Shown here piece after piece: positions 19,001 to 31,000 of a DNA stretch of 45,737 nt; the first letter of the stretch is position 1, and every line of letters starts with the position of its first letter. The position numbers were made by a program, and so were the translations under genes. Below the pieces are notes generated by a model. The model did not search any database. It was not told the origin of the DNA and saw only the letters and a program-made list of their open reading frames with translations. Location of the stretch: NCBI GenBank assembly GCA_000226015.1, contig JH153423.1:38955-84691 (forward strand), in the 5' to 3' direction. The stretch is from Mnemiopsis leidyi. Taxonomy: Eukaryota; Ctenophora; Tentaculata; Lobata; Bolinopsidae.

Positions 19001-22000
19001 CAACTAATGCTCGCCATCATGCTCCTCATCAGTGGAGTAGGTAGAGTTACTACTGGTTCTGTCGACAGAGTGTAGCGACACATAAAGTCCCAGGCCGATT
19101 AGACTCAGGATGTACAGGAGACAAATCGTCCAAGCGATTAGATCGTCCGTCAGCCAGTCAGGTCGAAACCTTCTCCAGGCCATAACAACAAAATGGAGAC
19201 CGGGCAATCAACATGAAGACAATTTAAACATAGGTTTATCAGTTACAAATGCGTATCCACCGAGAAACCACCCATACGGCTCAGTTAGCGTAGAAAATGA
19301 CGGTAAAAATTTAGACTGTATTAAGTGCCGAGCAGTCTTCCTGGCTTCTTCGAACCTACCGGCTATTTGGATGTAGAGCTCTTCTTCTTATTGCTGTCTG
19401 TCTCCAAAAACACCTTCCACCTGTGAGATATCTCAGAGTCTTCATTAAATCCTCATTCAAGATTTCGAACTTCCAGAAGTTTGCTCTCGATAGAATCTTC
19501 AGTGTCATTTTAGGAAACTTTTGAATGAAGTGTTTCCCGAGGTAATTCGCAAAAATATGTAGCGGGGTATCTGGCGTATCCTTAGTGGTGATCGTGATGA
19601 GTAGCATTCCCATCATCAGTTGCTCGCAAGGTCTTCAAGGAGAGGAAGATTCCTACACAGATAAGACATACACAGTAAATAAAACAAATACCATAAGCTA
19701 TCAGGTCCCTTTTGGAGCAGGGCAGACGAAAACGTGCCATGGTTACAGCACGCAGCACAAGTTAAAATATGTCGTCTGTGTTTACACCAGCCCAGGAATC
19801 AGGATGCTGATGAATTGATTACATGCAGGGTTTCCCTAGCCTACTTAATCCCATTAATCAAACTTGCAAAAACACATGTTGTCGTCCAATTGCTGTCCGC
19901 CATGCTTTTTGCCGAATATTTACATTTTATCGATAACTAAATCTCAATTTCAAGTCTAGGTTGTTGGTACTCACGATGGCCCACCGAGGGATCCATTAGG
20001 TACGCTGTAAGCCCTGGAAAGATGATGGAGTCTGGCGTGCAGCTGCGATGTGTTCGAATCAGGCGACACTATTGTCGAGCGCCGAGCGTTGAAAGTGGTG
20101 GTGGAAGTCTGGAGAGACATACTCCTCCTTTCTCACATGAGTCGAGGAGATGGCTGTGTCTAAAGGCAAGCAACAAGTTAGATTCAGATAGCTAGCTCAA
20201 CTGTCGGCACGCACAAAGTATCATAGTTTCATCATGCCGAGCCAGGCTGTTTGGAATATGGCGCCCACTTTAGCCTGTCGCTATCTGGTCCATCTTCCAG
20301 ATAATTTTGAATAATTCCGTAACTGTAAATGCGCTTTACCCGCACTGGCTATTATTAGTGATGAAAACTTATCAAGTAAGAGCAGTGTCAAATTTTTCTT
20401 AGCAACAATAAAGATGTCTGCTATACGTTAAGGTATCAGATTAAGTATAGAACAGCATCAAGGAACAGAGTCATCGAGGAGATCTGGCGTGAGGAAATCT
20501 ACGTTTTTCTCACTCGGCCATGATTGGAGTAAGCGGGAAGCTGTTGAAGCCTCGATGGCCGAGCCAGGAGGACCTGTGCCCGCTAACTATGGTTTTTGTT
20601 GGGGAGAAAGACTCGACAAACGTTCTAGAAAACGGTTAAGACTGAATGATAGTTTGGCGTTTGTTTGAGTGATAGTTCTTAGAAACCTAGAAACGCTTAA
20701 AAGTTTAAAATCGCTCAGGTTGTCAGGTGTCAAGTCGAGGTGCCGGTGTAAAGATAACAATTTATCCTTCTTCAGTGCATGTTCCTGTCATCAAGCTTAC
20801 AGTCTGGTCAGCCTCGCTCGCGGAATTCAAAGCCCTAATGAATGCCGACGGGCGATGGATTTAAAATTTCTAGTCGAACGGTAAAACGTGTCACCGGCCA
20901 CTACTTCCTGATAGTTAACCAGACTGTGATAACCGAACTCTGAAGTCGAGAGTTTTACTCGTCTTATTGCCTAAAAACGGGCTCGTACGTTTTCTTGCTT
21001 AAACATTTTGTAAGCTAGAAAAAAATGTTGGTATTTGAGTAGAAGTGAGGAATAGTTACTGTTGATAAGGTGAAGACTGAAGAAGCTTTTTTTTGCCTCA
21101 AGATTAAAAGTGAGAGGGAGGTTTTGTAGACACAATAAAAAGGGTCCGAAAAGAGTTGTTTCAGAAGCCTCCAAAGGCGATGTGTTTATTGTCTTCAATT
21201 TGCTAACCCGCTCAAAATGTTTGGCTTTATAACCTTAGATATTTGAAAGTTACCTCGTTCCAGCATTCTGCTCCACATTCTTCTTAGCTAGTTCTATCAC
21301 ATTAAAGATTGTAAGTCTTCCGTTCGTTTCTTCCGTTTTTCTTTTAGCCTCGTTCCTGACTTTCGCCCATCTTGCAGCAGCGATCATCACGTCCGATTTT
21401 CAGGGAGCATAGCAAATCGAAAGAAGTGGCTTCAAACTGATCGAAAAAATGATCTAACGCTTTACCGTTATCTACCTATTAGACGTAGATGAAAATAATC
21501 CAATCACTTAAAGGCGGTTTTATGATTCAAATGGTGGTTATTTTTGACCTGCATGATTTTCAGAACAATGACTTCGATTTATAGCTGAATGACCAATTTA
21601 AGAAGGGCGATTTCAGTGCGCAATAGTTAACTTGATTAAGAACAGTTATGAGGCTGCTACAAAACCTACTGACTTCTTAAGAAACTTTCCACATCCTCTC
21701 CAAATTCAAGTAATTTTTTCTCGCTATTATAACGTAATACATCAAATAGAATTAGAACTTTTCAATATTGATACACGTGTAGTGTTAACCGTTTAGTTTG
21801 ATTAAACTTTAAGTGCTACATCGGAGCTGATATTGTTAGATTATCAGAGGCAGTTTTGTCATATAGACTTCAATTGAAAGATTGACAAAGCTCAAGTAAA
21901 ATGATCTTGTATGTTGATCGAGTTATGAAAACAAGTGCTTGTTGAAAGGCGAATGTATTCCAGCAGATGACAGTTGTCTGATTATTTGGCTGACCCTCTT

Positions 22001-25000
22001 CAGTGTGGAAAGGACTTCACGTTTGAGAGGAGCAGCGTTGTCAGCAGGGTGGTTGTGAGGTTTGGAACCCAGAGTGAGAGAGTTATCCGGCAGGGTGAGG
22101 TAGGCGTGACAAGGACACTTCGTGGGAGGATTGTTCTTCCGACATCTCCAGGCTGAGTAGAGGGGAGTATCTCTAGGCTTCNNNNNNNNNNNNNNNNNNN
22201 NNNNNNNNNNNNNNNNNNNNNNNNNNNNNNNNNNNNNNNNNNNNNNNNNNNNNNNNNNNNNNNNNNNNNNNNNNNNNNNNNNNNNNNNNNNNNNNNNNNN
22301 NNNNNNNNNNNNNNNNNNNNNNNNNNNNNNNNNNNNNNNNNNNNNNNNNNNNNNNNNNNNNNNNNNNNNNNNNNNNNNNNNNNNNNNNNNNNNNNNNNNN
22401 NNNNNNNNNNNNNNNNNNNNNNNNNNNNNNNNNNNNNNNNNNNNNNNNNNNNTCCGTATATATACCATAGCGTAGATCGTACATTAACAGCTGATTAAAG
22501 TTCATATAACTCACCCTGCTTGTCCTCGGCTCACGTGCTGCATGTCCTCAACACCTAAGTTGGTTCTCACATATCCACCTGAATCCTACCAAAGCTAGTG
22601 GATCACATCACAAATGAAACGTCACTAATTACATCTAGTCAGGTGATCCCTGTGGGAACCGGGATTGATTGGTTCTTAGTTGTCGGTCACCGGAAAATTT
22701 TAATAGACGTCCAAATTTGTGAGGAGTAATTTTCATCCATATTGATTAAACAACCTGCCCTTTGTGTAGTAAGAAATGATGAAATTACAATTAATATCGC
22801 GAAAATCTTGTCACGTGACAGGAAAATATCCTCCCCAAAAACTTGAACGTCTTTATCTCACGGTATATCAAGGAGGTGTGTTGACGCGTCTCTTCTAATG
22901 AGTCTTCTACTTGATCTGCTGGTGATTGTAGCTTCATACTTCGTGTTAGTTCGGCTGATCTGTTTCGGGGGTCCGTTTGATGCACCTGCCATTAGAACAC
23001 CGTACATGTTGAAAACAGCTCCCTTGCTCGATCTTCAATGCCCTTACGTACTAAACAAAACAAATGACAAGGAAAATTGACTAAGCTACGGACGTAGAAT
23101 CGGACAATTGCGAACAAACCAAGCTGTGTCTTACTACAAAGGGCCCATAATACATCATGCTATGTTCATTCAATTGTTATGAGTCATGCTGTGATGATAC
23201 TGTATACTGATATGGTTTAATCCTATCGAGTTAAAGAAATACTTCGACTCTCACGTGACCAACGCTAAAACGCATGGCTGTGTTCAAAACTAGCGCTTTC
23301 AAAAAAGGAAAAACAGTTTCCTTTACAGGACATCGTGTTTCTTCTTTTGTTTTCCAAGATTATCTCACGTAGTCGGACGCAGTCAGACAGGAAACATATG
23401 GAAAGTCTTGAGCTATATCAAAGAGGACTTTTTATTACGACAATGGATTTAATTTGATCCTAATTTTGAATGGCATTGATCTCCAATGAAGATCATTTTC
23501 CAAAGAGTATTGCCGTTAATGAATACTCAAGCACTGAGGTCGTATTGGCTTGCCGATGAGACGCATTGTGACCGATATGTCGTGCTATTGGTGGGATAAC
23601 TGTGACTAACCGCAACCATGAGAGATGTGAACTGAATAAATTTCATATCTAACGAGGGTTCTCATCACTAACTTTAAGGGAACTAAAAGGAGAGAGGAGG
23701 CGGAGGCTCTCTTAAGAAGTGAGATTTTTCGGGGCCCAATTTCCGTCTTCCTTCCACTCTCGACTCCAGCGTTCAACACACCGTACATCTTGCAACCTAT
23801 CGCCAAGAAGGAAACAAACACAAAATCGGTTTTCACGAGATTATTTCTTCTTTATTGAGCTCTTTGTATATAAAGACCATAGTCAAAGGATATTTCATTT
23901 CGCCTATTAGCGAGGTTTTATTCATATGTTAGTCATAGTAATCGATAAAGGGATAAACGTGCGTGCATGAAAAGGTCTTTGTAATTGGCCAAATAAATGT
24001 CAATGATAAGGCTATGAATGCATCTGAAAACATGTAGATTTTGAATGTTTACAGCTTTTCCTAAATGTCTCAATTTTTCACAAGGACAATACATGAATAG
24101 CAGCTCTTGGATACATTTAATTAGTTTTATTGCAGGTATTTATCATTCAAAAATTATATTAAGATCTCACCGCAGGCTAGATTGTAAGAACCATATCACG
24201 ATCATCTACCTAAATTAACGATGAAACAGAGCAGAATCATACTAAATTTTTAAAGACATTACGCGCATCAGATTTTCACAAATTTGGAGAACCAGAGTAA
24301 ATTTTGTAGGATCGGACACGTGCTTTAAATCTAAACGTCTGGTGACTTTGTATGGGTCCATTAGCTATACAAAACTTTAACTACCGTATCTAAACCGGAG
24401 ACCCCTCCTAGACACCCCAAATGACCCGTTTTTCCGGCTTTGAGCTAGAATGAAAATAGGAACATCTCTTTTGTACAAAATGTGATGACGAATTCAAAAG
24501 TAATATAAAAGTGGGTCAGACTGAGAAACACACAGATAATAAAGGCTTGAAATCTTCGTTTGATTACATCACTAGAGCCGATCGACTAATTTCATCATAC
24601 TATCGATTGTTTTGAAGTCCAAAAACTATATCTGAATATTACTCCCAAAATGACCCTCCACCCACGACGAATCTGATGGTGAAAGTCTGACCCAAAAAGA
24701 ATTGACGGCATATCTTGAAATCCTTATCTTGACCCCGAGATGGTCCCCAAAGATGACGAATTTATTTTAACTTCTAGTTAGAATAAAACTTAAGCCGGCT
24801 TTTATCCCTATAACAGAATAACGAAACACTCATAAAATCTTACTTAATGTCCTCGAGGTTTCTAAAAGCTTTTCGTCTCTGTAGAAGGGAAGGTCTGCGA
24901 TTAACGAACACCAAGTTTGCCCGTCGGTTTCTCCCAGGTGATTTACCCGGGGACCTACAGGAAACAGGGGAGGACGCCACATTGAAGAGCCCATACAGGC

Positions 25001-28000
25001 ATACATTTTGCAAGCAAACAATCAAGCAGGTGGTATGACTCAAAATCCAATTCCGAGACGAAGTGCTGCTTCAAAGTACAAAAAAATGTTTCATATTTTT
25101 CACACCTTTTCTTTTACCGTCCTGGTCTTTGAACACACAATTAAGATTGACTACGACAGTTTAATGTGATTATGATTCGACAAAAAGATAGAACACACGT
25201 GACCAACCTCCGAGCAAGAGTAGGGTATTTCTAGACAATATTGTTTATCCAGATGAGCCCTTTAAAGTCTTTGTACAAATCTTGAGACAAAACAATTCTC
25301 ACGGACGGTCTTGGTTGGCTAATTCGATGAAATTGACCATGTCTTTGACAAAGACATGGCAAGATGAGAGTCTGTGTGATTCACTTCGTACCTGATCTAT
25401 AAATGCATCGTCAAAATGTCTGTCAATTATAGCATAAATGATCTCACAAATACTATCAAAGCTATATTATTTCTTAGGTGGTATGCACTCTAAAACTACT
25501 CCAGCTAAAAAGTGGAAAGTAGCCGCTCCTACCAATGCAAATGTGACATACGACCCTTGACCCGAGCCGTGGTCAAATTCTCGATGTTCAAAAATCATAT
25601 CTGGACCCCCTAACTGACCTCTGGCCGTTATGGACTCAAAAATAAAGTTTTTAACGTTAAGCTAGATTTAAAGCTTGAATAAAGTTAAACCAAAAATTAG
25701 ACCGGTAATTTTATTTTAAATTCCATAGTGAATTCAATTGTAATAGTTTCGAAGTACCAAAATCGAAACTAGACTCGAAAAATAAACCCTCGTGTCCGCA
25801 AAATAAATTTTTTAACTTCCAGCTAGAACAAATATTAGACCGGCAAAATCAAGCAGAAATTGTCGGCTAATGCGATAAACATATCACGAAATCCTAAAAC
25901 CGTTTCTTAAATTTCTTTCTAATTTCTTAGACTTGGAGTGGATAACTGAAAAAGTAAACAGATAAAATTATGAAAGAAATTTCTTGCATTTCAACTTTAC
26001 TTTTTATTAAAAGTTTGGAGAGTTCTGCTTCAATTCTCACCTGTTATAATCCTTAGTACTCATCCCTCCCGTCAGGACGTAGAACGCCATGACGATCAAC
26101 TAAAGCTGGACAAACCGCCGCGAATGCAGGCAGGAAAGAAACGTAATTGTTAGCTAATAATGTGTCCACGAAATATTCTAAGTCCTACCCTGCCCGGTTT
26201 TTGCGGTTGCCGAAACTTTACTGAAATGGTTTAAAGGGCGCACAGAATATGCAATTCTGCATAGGAAGAACCCAATACTAGATACATAAATCGTGTACAT
26301 AAGCATGCGATAAGTCCTGAGAATCTGCCTAGCCGAAATTAGGAGTGCCATGAGCTGTCCGCTGATTACCCTGTATGCGCTTCGGTCAGAGCCTCCTGCT
26401 TAATTAGGTAAATACCTTGTAATAATGTCCTGTAAACTGGCAGGGCGCAGATCACCATCTTCTCACGTGACCTTGGGTCAGAGATGTTGCCAGTTCAGTC
26501 TTTATACCACTGTGATAGGTATGGTCTAGGGTCGACTCACATGTCTAAGACGAGAACTAAGCCTCGTGGCTTGTAGTAACCTTGTCGATGCCACATGTTA
26601 TCTCCTCTTCGCCAAAATGTAACGTCATTCCATTTTATGTGGTTTCTTCACATAGTGCAAAATATTTTATCTGTCTAATCTCTTATGACCATGTTCATTC
26701 CTTTAAAATGTCTTGGTCTGTGACTTTCTCGTCCACATTTTTGAACAGCCGAATGACCGGGAAACTGTTATTGAAGGTTAAATGAGGACGGTCTCCGTTA
26801 AAAGATCTAGGATCTGCCCCTCAGTATTACTGGATAAGCCTGGGTACAGGTGTAGCAAATACAAATACAACAGTTGCAATTAATGACTAACTACCATAGC
26901 TAGAATACTAGACCGTAACTCCTACTGCAAATTGCACTTAACTAAACGAAGAAAGAAAAAAAGCAAATAAAAATGCATATCCTTTGGGAACTCGGCAGTT
27001 AGACTTTGCAATACCCCTTTTAATAACACTAACGTGAAAGTTGGAATGCTAACTAGAGTATCAATCCATGATCATGTTTCTACTACGTAATAACTAAACA
27101 ATTACCAAATTACCTAACAAATGCTAAATAGTTACCCGGCTAAGATCATGCTGGACAGTGTGCCTTTTCCAGAATCTTTCTCCCCCTTGCTCCATGGCTT
27201 ATAGTAGCCGAAATAGCGTCTTTGCGAATCTTTGCGTTGTTTTATTGATGCTACAGCAGCTATCATAGCGCAAGCAAGGGAAAAAACAAAAGTAGGCTAC
27301 TTATTTAAACCCAACGATGATGAGACTGCATTTTTCCAAAATTATCGACACTGCTTTACCAACCGAAGTACATCAAACACAATGAAGCAAGTCATTGATT
27401 GTATGTTGACAGTAGAAGGCATTGGCATCAAGCGGATATTACAGTCAACTAACTTTAGGTTACTGGCTTTAAATAGATACTGATAGAAGGAAAATCTCCC
27501 AAACAATTGATTCGAGTGGCTTGTACTAACTACTGGTGGATGTTTCAGTCTTATTTTGGCATTTATTGGATACTGTATTATGCTTATGGGAGAATTCCTA
27601 GGTTTATGGACAATTAAATATTGAATTAAATCGGTTCTCTGATCGGATAGTTGCTTGGCACTATATGCCTTCTGGAATTTCATGAAGACCAGAAAACTAT
27701 TTTGTTGGGGATGTATTGTCATTTTTGACTATCTGCTGAATATCAAATAGACCACCAAATAGTTCTTTCGGTCGTAAATACTTTTGAAATTTCATCAATT
27801 TAAACAGGCATCTTTATTTGCGTTTCTTTTGTATAGTCAAAAAGTCGCAATACGCAATGGTAATAGATGAGATAAATTTTAGTGAAAGAACGTAATAGAC
27901 CGCAAATTTTGATCGTCATGCGCTTAAATCGATTATGCGAGGAATTGTAGTTAAATTGCGACATAATTTTAAAGTTTCTTTACGGGCAATATTTAGAATT

Positions 28001-31000
28001 TTACAACTCAAGCAATCGTGATCCCTTTTTACAATAAACATCTACGCCAAAGATAATTAGAATAAAGAAATATCAGAAATTTCGTTCATTGCACTGACGT
28101 CATAAACGGTAATCTTATGACGGTTTTATTGAATTATCATGAAACATAATTAAAATCTCACATGACAGATCTGCGAGGGGTCCGCCTCAGAACTTTGGGT
28201 TTCTTTAGGGCTGGAGCAGTGTAGTCTATCCCGACACGACGTACAGTTGGCCGATTTCGGTTTTTACCCAAAAGTCCCGCACTCAACATTCCGATTCTTC
28301 TATCACTCACAAATTTCTGTTCGTGCCAGATTAGCTAGCTGTTTCTAGATGGCTTCATAAAACAGGAAACGTCAAACTACTAGAGCTTCAAATGATATTG
28401 AGAAAAAGGCTTTCGAATGCATAAAGCACTAAGGGGGAATACCATTTAGATTTTCGTATCATTTAGTGGAAAGAAATTTCTCAACTATAGCTGTAATTAG
28501 ATAAGTTACAGTTCAGATCGACAAGTTCGTAGTAACTTAACGAAATAGACACAACAATTTATTTAGTTCATTGTCCATTGTCCTGTGTAGATAAATTTAG
28601 CTGAACCATCTGCAATTTCAATCCGAATGAACTCGTCTTGATGTGCTCTAATCATGCATTGTGTTGATCGTAGTGTTCTATTCAATTGAGATAACAACGA
28701 AAAGATTACTTTGTCCAAAGCTTGGTTGGAGCTCTAATTGACACTTAAACCCGCGAAGTCAAGAACAGACAGCAGAGCTGTCCAATAAGAAGACAGCACT
28801 GCTAACACGTGACTCCCTACTGTCTAGTCACAGAATTCTTGCCAACGTGTAGCGACTTGCGTCGACTGACACTTGAATATGGAAACCTGGATACGGTCCA
28901 CGTTGATGTATAATATATAATATCACGTCGGCTCTAAATTTTGGCAAGACAATCATAACTCAAGTAAACCCGCTAATTTACTCCAGGACGGCTTCTCATT
29001 GGACAGATGTTACTCGCGGGGAGAGGTCTCTAGATAAAGAGAACTATCAGAATAAAGTAAAAGTCACGAGCTGGAACATATAATCAGAGCGAGAGTAACG
29101 GAGTCTCAAACCATCTATCTCTCTCTCTTGCTCTGATGGTCAGGTAATTAGCGACCTTCTTAGCTCTTAGTCTTCATCAAGGGTCTACAGCTTCGGCTAG
29201 ATGTCGCCGCCTGCCCTCCAAACGGGAAATGGTCCGGAATCTAACAAACTTAGAGCGATCATTATTGAAAGTAATGTCTAAGCTACCGTCCCTTATCAAC
29301 TGTAAGTCCGTCAAGGCTGTTTTGATAGTTAGACGCTGGCTCTAGGTATCCTACTTATGTCTAATAGGACTATCAGTAACTGAACTTTCTTGACCGGTTC
29401 ATGAGCATTGTAGAGGTTTACAAGGTTTGTACTAACCACAATATTCTGAGTATCGGATGTAAACAAAGTCTTTGAAGCATGTTTGATTAAGAGGCTATAA
29501 GGAGTGAAAGGGGTATTCGCGATATACCAACACTGGATAAGCACTTGATAACTCTAACTTTTTCTGTTTCTGAGAAATTCTAACAACAATTATCCTGTCT
29601 ATCTCAATTATTTTCGTTCCACAAGCCTGCCATGATCATGAATTTATCAATAACAAATGCTTTACTTTATGGGTGACACTCGAAAGCTACCGTGGCCTAA
29701 AGGTCTAAATATTACCCCATAATAATGTAATGTAATAATTTACTTATTTTCTCTGCATTGTAATTATCAAATCATTCGCAGATCTTCTCTGATGCGATAA
29801 GAAGCATTAACCAGAACTGCCACATGTGCCAGGTTATAAAGCCTAAATATTTCCTACTGCTTGCCTTATGCAAAAAAATCAGTCTTCAACAAAAACAAAA
29901 AATCGCGGGATACGGTAAGAAATGAGCGCCAAAGGAATCAGTTTTAATCAATTGGACAAATCCCGTGGAAAATAATCTATCTAAATCGATTACTAGTTTT
30001 GCTGCAGTATATCACCATAATCATGGAGGTAATCATGAGCATTTATTCGCTTTTGCCACAATTTTGCAATATCCGGTTCAATTACAGTTCACGCGGCATG
30101 AGGTGCAAAACCATTATGATGAAGCATGAAGAAATTTATTTTCAAAAGTATAAAGAAATAAGCGTGTTAATACACGAAAAAACTGATTTAGAAAGAAATG
30201 GTAAACCCCTCATCGATCATTTCAAAAGTTGTGCCACGGTTAGCTCATCATCTAGAGATACTTTTCAACTTCTTGAGCTTGTAAGAGTTGAGCTCAACGC
30301 AAATAATTATCAAGAAAATTATCAACCGATAATATCCAAACTGCCAGAATATCTTTAGTTTTTATTAGAATATGTTATGATCTGCAAAGCAATTAAATTT
30401 TTTCTTGTAACTAGGTTATTTTTAGAATTTAAATATCACTAGGACTCCGCTTTTAACTGTTAAACGCTTGGTAGAGTAACAGAATGAAGAACCTCAAGTT
30501 CATGGCACACCTATATAACTCACGATATCAAATTGAATGAGTAGACATTAAGAAGTTGCAACAAACAAACAAACAAACAATCAGAAAAGCTAATTAGCAA
30601 ACTCACATTCTAGCGGTTACACTGTCTCTGACACTCGGCACCCCGATTTCCGACAAGAGCAGGTTCATCTCTGATGGCGTCTTCCTGATTCCCGTTCTTC
30701 TCCCTCCCCTAGAGGGCCCTGTTCCGTTCTGGGCGGACAGGGCCAAACTTATCATCTCCGGAACAGAGTTGTTTGCTGTTTGTATAGTTCGATCAGTGGT
30801 GTAAGTTAAGCTAGCGGCTGGAGAACAACTTGGACCTGTACTAAACCAATTTGGTACAAGTGTCACGAACTGTTGTGAAGTGTAAAATTTAGGTGCAGTA
30901 AACAATAAGTTGGCGTTGTTTTAGCGTTAGCGATTAACACTGGCTGAAACTTAAAACCCGTTCGAAAAAAAGAATGTTGTTTGCTGAGCTATTTTCTAAT

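Larger units (their letters stand above)
22453..24843 (-). other. Intron between X4 and X5, right part
   Basis: It contains the candidate optional exon (22862-22954), a 26-bp dispersed repeat (23586-23611) and decayed repeat units beginning near 24.4 kb. An ORF at 23606-23836 (minus) has no support beyond being open. Confidence 0.5.
24955..30606 (-). other. Intron between X3 and X4
   Basis: About 5.65 kb, AT-rich, with part of the decayed repeats at its left end and the plus-strand ORF at 29999-30358. No other supported feature. Confidence 0.55.

Noticed and set aside
19200..19376. Open minus-strand stretch just before micropeptide A (EELYIQIAGRFEEARKTARH ... KLSSC) separated from it by one in-frame TGA, resembling a selenocysteine or read-through arrangement
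   Set aside because: The start of micropeptide A after the TGA has a good Kozak ATG and a paralogue that begins at the same place. No SECIS-like element was identified, and the upstream stretch has no matching sequence in the paralogue.
19356..19616. 86-codon minus-strand ORF between the two micropeptides, with a faint uricase-like look (DTP..HIFANYLGKHF)
   Set aside because: No uricase active-site motifs, no good splice sites, no partner exons; likely chance or UTR.
22898..23080. Plus-strand ORF with a hydrophobic N-terminus (MSLLLDLLVIVASYFVLVRL)
   Set aside because: Overlaps the candidate minus-strand exon; hydrophobicity can arise from the antisense of Ser/Arg-rich codons; no second copy or start context support.
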